The notes under the pieces were generated by a model. The model saw only the letters and a list, made by a program, of their open reading frames with translations. It did not search any database and was not told the DNA's origin. The translations under genes were made by a program, and so were the position numbers. From assembly GCA_029212275.1 (NCBI GenBank), contig JARGOI010000009.1:4492-11932 (forward strand): DNA of 7,441 nt, given 5' to 3'. The stretch is from Thalassolituus sp. Its GTDB lineage: Bacteria; Pseudomonadota; Gammaproteobacteria; Pseudomonadales; Oceanobacteraceae. Below are positions 1 to 6,467 of the stretch, one piece after another (position 1 is the stretch's first letter; each line of letters starts with the position of its first letter).

Positions 1-1
1 C

Positions 2-3000
2 ACCACGGTGGCCACCAACGCCTTATTGGAACGCAAAGGTGATAACACGCTGCTGTTGATCAGTAAGGGACTGCGTGATCAGTTAGAAATTGGTTACCAA
101 ACTCGCCCTGATATTTTTGCTGTTTGTATCGAACAACCGCAGCCACTTTATCAAAGGGTTTATGAAGTCTCCGAACGACTGTTAGCAGATGGCAGCGTTG
201 AACAAGCGCTCGATCAAGACACCACCTTGGTGCAGTTACGCGAAGCCTATAAAGCTGGATTTCGCAGTATTGCCGTGGTGCTGATGCACAGCTACAAATA
301 CCCTCAGCATGAACTCAGTATTGGCAAGCTGGCGCAAGACGTCGGTTTCACTCAAATTTCATTAAGCCATCAAGTCAGTCCACTGCCTAAAATTGTCCCG
401 CGTGGCGACACCACGGTGGCTGATGCGTATTTATCGCCGATTTTAAAACGCTACATTCGCCAAGTTGAAACGGCGTTGGCTCAGCTTTCCGAGCGAAATA
501 CTGCCAACACACCACCACAGCTGCAGTTTATGCAGTCCAACGGCGGCCTTACTGACGCCCATCAGTTTTACGGTAAAGACGCTATTTTATCTGGCCCTGC
601 TGGTGGCGTCGTGGGTATGTCGCGCAGTGCCGTGGCCGACGGTTTCGAAAATATTATTGGCTTTGATATGGGTGGCACCTCGACCGATGTCAGTCATTAC
701 GCCAATGACCTCGAAAGAGACACAGAAACCATCGTTAATAGTGTACGTTTACGCGTCCCGATGATGAAAATTCATACGGTTGCCGCCGGGGGCGGTTCCA
801 TCGTTCAGTTTGCTGATGGACGCTTACAAGTTGGCCCAGAATCGGCGGGGGCCTATCCGGGACCGGCGTGTTATCGCAATGGCGGTCCCTTAACCGTGAC
901 CGATTGCAATCTGGTATTGGGGCGCCTACAGGCGACACATTTTCCTGCGGTGTTTGGCCCTGCGCACGATCAGCCGTTGGATGTCGAAACGGTAAAAGCA
1001 CAATTTCAGCAGCTGGTAGAGCAGGTAAGTGCTGTGACTGGGCAAGTTTGGAGTGTTGAGCAATTAGCCGAAGGATTTTTGACCATCGCGGTGGAAACCA
1101 TGGCAGCAGCGGTGAAAAAAATCTCCGTTCAGCGCGGTTACGATGTGCAAAAATACCTGCTCAATGCGTTTGGTGGTGCAGGTGGACAGCACGCTTGCGC
1201 CTTGGCGTCGGCATTAGGCATGCAGCGCGTGTATTTGCATCCCTTGGCTGGTGTTCTCTCGGCTTATGGCATTGGTATTGCCGAACAGCGGGAGCTTTTT
1301 GAGCTGTCAGTCGATGCCATGTTAAATGATGACGCATTGGTGTCGATGAGTGCGGCGCAGTCGTCCTTGCTTGCTCGAGCGAGCTTTAAAACAGCCTCTC
1401 ATCAAAAAAATGATCAACAAGGCCCAGAATATCAAACCATTTGGCGCGCTTATTTGCGCTATGACGGATCGGATACGCCGTTATTGGTTAGCTGGACTTC
1501 TCCAGAATTGGCGTTAGAGCAATTTGCCCAGCAACATAAGCAACTGTTTGGATTTTGCTATTCCGACAAAGCCGTTTGGATAGACGCTTTGCAGCTAGAG
1601 GTGGTGAGTGGTGGCTGCGAACTTCCTCGATTGAGTTCGGATCTAAACTCAAATATTGCTACTGCTAGTGAGGATTCTGCTGGACACCATCGTCGAGAAA
1701 TAAAGAATCAAACGGCACCATTGTATGTCCATGGTCAATGGCGCGATGTTCCCGTATTGCATCGTAACGATATTGGTTCTGATGCCCAGCTTTGTGGCCC
1801 TCTGCTGTTGTGCGATGCGAATTCTACCCACGTGATCGAGCCAGGCTGGCAATTGCGTGTTCTTAGCAGCGGAGCTTTGCTGCTAACTAAACAAAAAGCA
1901 ACTGACCAGCAAAAACCAACTGACCAGCAAGAAGCAATTGATCAGCAAAAATCAGCAGATCCAGCATCCAATGGGCCTCTGGATGCAGCAAACAGCAGCG
2001 CTCAATACGACCCGATAAAACTCGAAATTTTCAATCACCTGTTTATGTCCGTGGCTGAGCAAATGGGCTTTGTTCTGGAAAAAACCGCCAGCAGTGTCAA
2101 TATCAAAGAACGTTTGGATTTTTCCTGTGCGCTGTTTGACGGAGCGGGTGAACTGGTGGCAAATGCTCCGCACATCCCAGTGCATCTAGGCTCAATGAGC
2201 GAGAGCATTCAGGTGGTGATGCGCGATCATCCGAACATGATCGCAGGCGATGCGTTTGTATTGAATACGCCTTATAACGGTGGCACGCATTTGCCTGATG
2301 TCACCGTGGTTAAACCGGTTTTTATCAATCCGAACCAATCTTCTGCCGATTTTTACGTGGCAGCGCGTGGTCATCATGCTGATATTGGCGGTATTACGCC
2401 CGGATCGATGCCGGCCTACAGTCGCCATATCGACGAAGAAGGCGTGATACTGGATAACCTCTACTTAGTGCGCGATGGCGTATTTCAACAAGAGGAAATA
2501 ATTCAGGCTCTGCAGTCAGCACGTTATCCCGCGCGTAATCCACAGCAAAACATCGCCGATCTTATGGCGCAGTTGGCGGCGTGCGAAACGGGCGCGAAAG
2601 AGCTGATTCGTTTGTGCGCAAATTATGGTACCGATACGGTGCATGGTTACATGGCGCATGTGCAAGACAATGCTGAGCAAATGTTACGGGACTGTTTGGC
2701 GACACTCGAAGATGGTCAGTTCAGTTACGCCATGGACGATGGCTCGCTGTTTAACGTTGCTATTCGTGTCGATCAACAGGATAAAACCGCGGAAGTCGAT
2801 TTTACCGGCACTGGGTATCGTCCAAAGCAGGGGCAGCATCCAGGAAACTTTAACGCGCCGACGTCGGTGGTGCGTGCGGCGGTGTTGTACAGTTTTCGGT
2901 TGCTTGTCGCCAAGGCCATTCCACTGAACGCCGGATTCTTCCGCCCGTTAACGATAACCATCCCGCCAGCGTCGATGATTGCGCCGCAACATCCCGCGGC

Positions 3001-3589
3001 GGTGGTGTCCGGTAATGTCGAAACGGCGCAGTATTTGGTTGATTGTTTAATGGGGGCTTTAGGTTTAATGGCAGGTGGGCAGGGCACCAATAATAATTTC
3101 ACTTTTGGTAATCAGACCTACCAATATTACGAGACCATATGCGGTGGCGCTGGGGCCAGTCGTTTGGGGGTTGGTGCCAGTGCGGTGCACACCCATATGA
3201 CCAACTCTCGCTTAACCGATCCCGAAATTTTAGAGCAACGCTTTCCGGTGGTGTTGGATCTGTTTCACATTCGACAACTGAGCGGTGGCGCTGGACGTTT
3301 CTCCGGCGGTAATGGCGTTGAACGACACATTCGTTTTCTCGAACCGATGCAAGCCAACATCATTAGTGGCCATCGTCAGGTACCGACATTTTCTCTTAAT
3401 GGCGCGCAGTGCGGTCAGACTGGGGTGAATTTTGTGTTGCGGGCTAATAACAAAGCAGATAAACGCATTGAATGGTTGGCAGGGTGTGCGGATGTCGCTA
3501 TGAACGCTGGCGATACCTTTTGCATCCATACTCCGGGCGGAGGTGGTTATGAGGTAAATGCAATAGAAACGGATGAGATTCGCCCGTGA
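2..3589 (+). CDS. 5-oxoprolinase (ATP-hydrolysing), fused HyuA-HyuB, 5'-truncated by the window edge
   Basis: Family role: ATP-dependent opening of 5-oxo-L-proline (pyroglutamate) to L-glutamate in the cytoplasm, as in glutathione turnover. The frame is open to the left edge and begins TTVATNALLER, a conserved motif near residue 95-100 in full-length oxoprolinases, so the real start lies upstream; 1195 residues are visible. Numbering from the valine codon at 8, the HyuA half shows PRGDTTVADAYLSP (131-144), LSGPAGGVVG (194-203), the nucleotide-binding-type GFDMGGTSTDV (218-228), GPESAGAYPGPACY (276-289) and FGGAGGQHACA (388-398). A low-complexity linker (about 628-667) leads to the HyuB half: NIKERLDFSCALF (698-710), YNGGTHLPDV (756-765), RGHHADIGGITPGSMP (787-802) and a final HTPGGGGY (1174-1181). 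The motif order matches eukaryotic and bacterial OPLAH-type enzymes throughout. Hydantoinases and acetone/acetophenone carboxylases share the folds but usually use separate A and B subunits, so oxoprolinase is favoured. No frameshift is visible. Confidence 0.93.
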   Translation, partial: TTVATNALLERKGDNTLLLISKGLRDQLEIGYQTRPDIFAVCIEQPQPLYQRVYEVSERLLADGSVEQALDQDTTLVQLREAYKAGFRSIAVVLMHSYKYPQHELSIGKLAQDVGFTQISLSHQVSPLPKIVPRGDTTVADAYLSPILKRYIRQVETALAQLSERNTANTPPQLQFMQSNGGLTDAHQFYGKDAILSGPAGGVVGMSRSAVADGFENIIGFDMGGTSTDVSHYANDLERDTETIVNSVRLRVPMMKIHTVAAGGGSIVQFADGRLQVGPESAGAYPGPACYRNGGPLTVTDCNLVLGRLQATHFPAVFGPAHDQPLDVETVKAQFQQLVEQVSAVTGQVWSVEQLAEGFLTIAVETMAAAVKKISVQRGYDVQKYLLNAFGGAGGQHACALASALGMQRVYLHPLAGVLSAYGIGIAEQRELFELSVDAMLNDDALVSMSAAQSSLLARASFKTASHQKNDQQGPEYQTIWRAYLRYDGSDTPLLVSWTSPELALEQFAQQHKQLFGFCYSDKAVWIDALQLEVVSGGCELPRLSSDLNSNIATASEDSAGHHRREIKNQTAPLYVHGQWRDVPVLHRNDIGSDAQLCGPLLLCDANSTHVIEPGWQLRVLSSGALLLTKQKATDQQKPTDQQEAIDQQKSADPASNGPLDAANSSAQYDPIKLEIFNHLFMSVAEQMGFVLEKTASSVNIKERLDFSCALFDGAGELVANAPHIPVHLGSMSESIQVVMRDHPNMIAGDAFVLNTPYNGGTHLPDVTVVKPVFINPNQSSADFYVAARGHHADIGGITPGSMPAYSRHIDEEGVILDNLYLVRDGVFQQEEIIQALQSARYPARNPQQNIADLMAQLAACETGAKELIRLCANYGTDTVHGYMAHVQDNAEQMLRDCLATLEDGQFSYAMDDGSLFNVAIRVDQQDKTAEVDFTGTGYRPKQGQHPGNFNAPTSVVRAAVLYSFRLLVAKAIPLNAGFFRPLTITIPPASMIAPQHPAAVVSGNVETAQYLVDCLMGALGLMAGGQGTNNNFTFGNQTYQYYETICGGAGASRLGVGASAVHTHMTNSRLTDPEILEQRFPVVLDLFHIRQLSGGAGRFSGGNGVERHIRFLEPMQANIISGHRQVPTFSLNGAQCGQTGVNFVLRANNKADKRIEWLAGCADVAMNAGDTFCIHTPGGGGYEVNAIETDEIRP
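1895..1960 (+). repeat. 18-bp in-frame tandem repeat, about 3.7 copies, in the oxoprolinase linker
   Basis: Three full 18-bp units (1895-1912, 1913-1930, 1931-1948) and a partial fourth (1949-1960) encode KATDQQ, KPTDQQ, EAIDQQ and KSAD. Units 1 and 2 differ at one base; unit 3 differs from unit 1 at three bases. The repeat lies exactly between the HyuA half and the start of the HyuB half (DPIKLEIFNH). A hydrophilic Gln/Asp/Lys-rich run here is best read as a flexible tether. The unit is a multiple of three, so copy-number change would alter linker length without breaking the frame. Confidence 0.85.
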
Positions 3590-3601
3590 TCTGGGTAGAA
3601 T
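3573..3601 (+). promoter_or_regulatory. Possible weak sigma-70 promoter for the lipid kinase gene
   Basis: ATGAGA at 3573-3578 (four of six matches to TTGACA) and TAGAAT at 3596-3601 (five of six to TATAAT) are separated by 17 bp. Transcription would start near 3608, giving a leader of about 20 bases before the GTG at 3629. The -35 element lies inside the end of the oxoprolinase gene. The match is modest and read-through from the upstream gene is an equal alternative. Confidence 0.3.
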
Positions 3602-3616
3602 AGCCGGCCATTATTT

Positions 3617-3619
3617 AGG
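3617..3619 (+). promoter_or_regulatory. Ribosome binding site that decides the lipid kinase start
   Basis: AGG at 3617-3619 is the only Shine-Dalgarno-like element in the short gap. It abuts the TTG at 3620 with no spacing, too close for that codon, but lies nine bases before the GTG at 3629, a workable distance. It therefore supports GTG at 3629 as the start. The core is only three bases, so the support is moderate. Confidence 0.5.
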
Positions 3620-3628
3620 TTGCCTGCT

Positions 3629-4519
3629 GTGTCTTATATTCTCGTCATTCATAATCCCATCTCCGGTAACGGCAATAATGTGCTGGTGGATCGTGTCATT
3701 GAAGGACTGAAAATATTAGGTCACGACGTCGATTATTACGCTACCCAGAGCGCTGGTGATGCCACAAGGTATTTGCAGCAGATGACCACCGAGCTCGATA
3801 TCGTGGTGGCTGCGGGTGGCGACGGGACGGTCAACGAAGTGGTGAATGGTTTAATCAACCGTCCTAATAACAGCTATCGCTTGGCTGTAATTCCAATTGG
3901 CACCACCAATGTTTTGGCTAAAGAACTGGGTATTGGCCGCAGTGCTAGCAAAATTGTGCGGATGTTTCGTAACGAACTCACCAAAGAAATATACCCTGCA
4001 CGTGCAAATGGTCGTCGATTCTTATTGATGGCTGGTGTTGGTTACGATGCCTGGGTGGTCGATAACGTTGATTTAGCATTGAAAAAACGTATCGGCAAAT
4101 TTGCCTATATTCTCTCGATGATCAAGCAACTTAAGTGGTTTGGGTCGAAGAATTATCAGGTGACGGTTGATGGCAAGGTCTATCAAGCCAACTCGGTGGT
4201 GATCACCAATGGTCGCTTATACGGCGGCTCGTTTACGATTTCTCGGCATGCCGATTTAAGCTCTGCGAAGACCCAAGTATTAATGATGTCGAGCCGCAGT
4301 CCGTTACGATTCTTAATGACCTTATTGGGATTGCCTGTCGGTCAACTAGAGCGCATGCCGGGTATTGTTTCTGTGGCGGCCAAGCATATCGTGGTCGAAA
4401 ACATCGGCAATGAAACTACGGTATCATCAGAACCCGTACAGGCCGATGGCGATTCCGTCACCCATTTACCGTTAAATGTGGTGATGGAAGAAAATCCAAT
4501 CCAAATTTTGATCCCTTAA
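3629..4519 (+). CDS. Diacylglycerol kinase family lipid kinase (YegS/DgkB-like)
   Basis: A soluble or peripherally membrane-bound ATP-dependent lipid kinase; family members phosphorylate diacylglycerol, phosphatidylglycerol or sphingoid lipids, and the substrate here cannot be told from sequence. The 296-residue length is typical. Motifs from the GTG start: N-terminal HNPISGNG (8-15), the nucleotide-binding GGDGTVNEVVNG (63-74), IPIGTTNVLAKELGI (88-102), GVGYDA (136-141), NGRLYGGSF (194-202) and QADGD near the C-terminus (271-275), which corresponds to the family's terminal DGE-type motif. No signal peptide or membrane segment is seen. The GTG start gives MSYILVIHNP, placing the first beta strand at the N-terminus as expected; a TTG nine bases upstream is in frame but lacks ribosome-binding spacing. 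The gene follows the oxoprolinase by 39 bp on the same strand. In the third motif valine stands where DgkB-type enzymes usually have aspartate after the asparagine (GTTND), which suggests a separate subfamily. Confidence 0.9.
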   Translation: MSYILVIHNPISGNGNNVLVDRVIEGLKILGHDVDYYATQSAGDATRYLQQMTTELDIVVAAGGDGTVNEVVNGLINRPNNSYRLAVIPIGTTNVLAKELGIGRSASKIVRMFRNELTKEIYPARANGRRFLLMAGVGYDAWVVDNVDLALKKRIGKFAYILSMIKQLKWFGSKNYQVTVDGKVYQANSVVITNGRLYGGSFTISRHADLSSAKTQVLMMSSRSPLRFLMTLLGLPVGQLERMPGIVSVAAKHIVVENIGNETTVSSEPVQADGDSVTHLPLNVVMEENPIQILIP

Positions 4520-4609
4520 CAAGGATATTGATGATCTAGGGGATCGCAGGTTAGCTTTCTATTGCAACTCTCCATTCTCTAGATACCTCTTGTCACAAAA
4601 AATACAGTC

Positions 4610-4638
4610 TTTACAGTCGCAAAATCGCTTTCTAGAAC
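4610..4638 (+). promoter_or_regulatory. Candidate sigma-70 promoter of the chemoreceptor gene
   Basis: TTTACA at 4610-4615 (five of six matches) and TAGAAC at 4633-4638 (four of six) are separated by 17 bp. Transcription would start near 4645, leaving a leader of about 58 bases before the ATG at 4703. An overlapping alternative pairs TTGTCA at 4590-4595 with TACAGT at 4612-4617 across 16 bp. The perfect 10-bp palindrome AACTATAGTT (4636-4645) overlaps the -10 region and start point. I see no GCCGATAA-type flagellar sigma-28 -10 element in the 183-bp gap, although many chemoreceptor genes use one. Confidence 0.4.
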
Positions 4639-4690
4639 TATAGTTATGAAAGCGATACCTTTATTTATTAAGGCTGAATTTGTTTTAGGC

Positions 4691-4694
4691 AGGA
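4691..4694 (+). promoter_or_regulatory. Ribosome binding site that decides the chemoreceptor start
   Basis: AGGA at 4691-4694 stands eight bases before the ATG at 4703, a good distance. The in-frame ATG at 4646 has no purine-rich sequence in front of it (preceding bases are tctagaactatagtt). The internal ATG at 4703 is therefore the better start. Confidence 0.7.
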
Positions 4695-4702
4695 AAAATT
4701 TT

Positions 4703-6343
4703 ATGTCTGCGATTAGTCATCTTACAATTCGTCAAAAATTGGCGATTCCTTTTGCAGTGATCGGTCTGATTATGATTGCTAGCTCCACTTTTACCATGCT
4801 CAATGGTAAAGAAATGGCGAACCAGTCCAATGAAATATCGAGTGAATTTATTTCGGCGATTGAGGCTGGTTTAAATGCGGACCGAGATTTACATCAAGCT
4901 AAAATTGCTATTGATGGCATGATCTTAAAGTTTTCTGATAATCAGATGCATAGCCAGTTACTTGATGATTTTAATGAAAATGCTCAACAAGCCTATGATC
5001 GCATGCAAGTGGTTCGAGCAAGTATGAAGTCATATCCTAATATCGACAGTTCTCTGAAGACTTTTGAAACAGATTATCAAGCGTGGCTTGCTTCATCTAA
5101 CAAGGTCATTGGTTTGATCAATAGTGGTGATGTTGAACAAGCAATTCAGATGGAAGAGTCAGAGGGCATTAAGACATTTGCACAATTAAGAACTCATTAC
5201 GACCAAGTGGTAGAGCAGGTTGTGGACATTGCACATGTATCTTCCATTGAAAATCAGAATACTGCCACCATCCAAAATATTGCTTCTCTGTTAGGAATGG
5301 GGCTCGTATTAGCGGCGATTATTATCAGTATCTTTCTAAGTTCTCGGTTGATTAGTCTGCCATTGGCTTCTTTGCGTTCAGCGATTGAGCAAATTACCCA
5401 TGGCGGCGGCGATCTACGTACTCGTTTGCCGGTAATTGGCACTGATGAAGTTGCCGATTTAGCCAAGTCATTTAATGGGCTGATGGACAGTTTACAATCC
5501 TTAATTGGAGCGATTAAATCCGATTTCTTGCATCTGGATAAAACCGTTAACGACCTTGAATCATCAGCCACTGACGGTGACCGCATTGCCAACGAGCAAG
5601 CTTCAATTTTGAACCAAATAACCAGTTCTGTGAGTGAGTTAAACAAAGCGGTTCATGCGATCGCTAAAAACTCGCAAGGTGCATTGGATGGCACCAGTAA
5701 TGCTCATGAGGCATCATCCGAATCGAAAACAACCATGATCAGCAATGTACAACGCATCGAAAGTCTGTCGAAAACAGTGGAGTCTACCGCCATTGTGATT
5801 GAGAATTTATCGAAAGAGTCCGAGCAAATAGCGTCGGTATTGGATGTGATTCGTAGCATTGCCGAACAAACCAACTTACTGGCTTTGAACGCCGCCATTG
5901 AAGCGGCACGAGCCGGTGAGCAAGGACGTGGTTTTGCCGTTGTTGCTGATGAAGTTCGAACTCTGGCTGGGCGTACCCAAAAGTCAACGACTGACATTCA
6001 AACCATGATTGAAGCGTTGCAAAGTGGTGTGGCGAGCGCGGTTTCTGCAATGAATTCAGGTACGAAACAAATGAAAGAGGCATCCAGTATGTCGCAGCAC
6101 TTGCAAGCATTGAGTGAAAGTATGGAGTCGGCAATTTTGTCCAGTAATGACGAGATTCTGCAAATTGCGACGGCGACTCAAGAACAAAGCCATGTGACCG
6201 AAGATGTTGAACGCAGTACCTCATCACTGGAGTCATTATCTAACGAGTCATTGGGTAATATCGGCAAAACGAGAGAAGTGTCTGTGCAGTTATCGGGCAT
6301 ATCCCGCACCCTGAAAGAAAATATTGGACGTTTTAAAATCTAA
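4703..6343 (+). CDS. Methyl-accepting chemotaxis protein, transmembrane, probable 40H class
   Basis: An inner-membrane chemoreceptor that senses a periplasmic ligand and controls the CheA kinase through CheW. In 546 residues: a short cytoplasmic N-terminus, TM1 (about 12-33), a ~158-residue mostly helical periplasmic domain (about 34-192) compatible with a four-helix-bundle sensor and lacking visible PAS/Cache motifs, TM2 (about 193-214), a HAMP domain (about 215-269, with LPLASLRSAIEQIT, then GGDLRTRLPV and DEVADLAKSFN), and a long coiled-coil signalling domain. The hairpin tip is IAEQTNLLALNAAIEAARAG (386-405) followed by EQGRGFAVVADEVRTLA. About 140 residues lie on each side of the tip, or 20 heptads per arm, which fits the 40H class. 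The protein ends ENIGRFKI with no CheR/CheB-tethering pentapeptide (xWxxF type). The sensor-coding part is visibly more AT-rich than the signalling part. The ligand is unknown. The gene stands alone, with its own likely promoter upstream and a convergent gene downstream. Confidence 0.95.
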   Translation: MSAISHLTIRQKLAIPFAVIGLIMIASSTFTMLNGKEMANQSNEISSEFISAIEAGLNADRDLHQAKIAIDGMILKFSDNQMHSQLLDDFNENAQQAYDRMQVVRASMKSYPNIDSSLKTFETDYQAWLASSNKVIGLINSGDVEQAIQMEESEGIKTFAQLRTHYDQVVEQVVDIAHVSSIENQNTATIQNIASLLGMGLVLAAIIISIFLSSRLISLPLASLRSAIEQITHGGGDLRTRLPVIGTDEVADLAKSFNGLMDSLQSLIGAIKSDFLHLDKTVNDLESSATDGDRIANEQASILNQITSSVSELNKAVHAIAKNSQGALDGTSNAHEASSESKTTMISNVQRIESLSKTVESTAIVIENLSKESEQIASVLDVIRSIAEQTNLLALNAAIEAARAGEQGRGFAVVADEVRTLAGRTQKSTTDIQTMIEALQSGVASAVSAMNSGTKQMKEASSMSQHLQALSESMESAILSSNDEILQIATATQEQSHVTEDVERSTSSLESLSNESLGNIGKTREVSVQLSGISRTLKENIGRFKI

Positions 6344-6374
6344 CTTGAATCCAGTATCGATTCTGATCTCAGTG

Positions 6375-6416
6375 CTGTCAGAGCATTTAAAACCAGCTTT
6401 TAAAATGCTCTGACAG
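6375..6416 (+). terminator. Long hairpin between convergent genes, probable terminator
   Basis: CTGTCAGAGCATTT (6375-6388) pairs perfectly with AAATGCTCTGACAG (6403-6416). Four further A-T pairs (6389-6392 with 6398-6401) extend the stem past a single bulged A at 6402, closing on a 5-base loop CCAGC. It starts 31 bases after the chemoreceptor stop and lies 51 bases beyond the stop of the minus-strand flavoenzyme, so it could serve both. There is no true T-run on either side: the plus strand continues AGTTCTTCG, slightly T-rich, and the minus strand continues CACTGAGATC. Termination is therefore the likely but not proven role. Confidence 0.6.
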
Positions 6417-6467
6417 AGTTCTTCGTATTATGTGCAGCTCTGAATAATGCCGTTCAGTGAAATGCAA

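Noticed and set aside
1..420. The 12-base sequence at 1-12 (caccacggtggc) recurs exactly at 409-420.
   Set aside because: Both copies encode the same Thr-Thr-Val-Ala tetrapeptide in conserved motifs of the oxoprolinase, so shared codons explain the match.
2773..3102. A 109-codon open frame on the minus strand within the oxoprolinase HyuB half.
   Set aside because: It is a shadow of a strongly conserved gene and has no motif of its own.
4510..4545. Possible small hairpins around the lipid kinase stop codon (ATCCCTT with AAGGAT, or GATCCC with GGGATC).
   Set aside because: The stems are six base pairs or fewer, one has a bulge, they compete with each other, and no T-run follows, so a terminator cannot be supported.
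5254..5646. A 130-codon open frame on the minus strand antisense to TM2/HAMP of the chemoreceptor.
   Set aside because: Its apparent sequence is the complement of hydrophobic and coiled-coil codons; there is no family resemblance.
5784..6236. A 150-codon open frame on the minus strand inside the chemoreceptor signalling domain.
   Set aside because: It is opposite the most conserved part of a certain gene, its product has no recognisable motif and an unusual His/Ser/Gln composition, and no ribosome binding site or independent context supports it.
6440..6457. CTGAA/TTCAG inverted repeat just beyond the end of the flavoenzyme gene, considered as its own terminator.
   Set aside because: Only five base pairs with an eight-base loop and no T-run on the minus strand; the longer hairpin at 6375-6416 is a better candidate.
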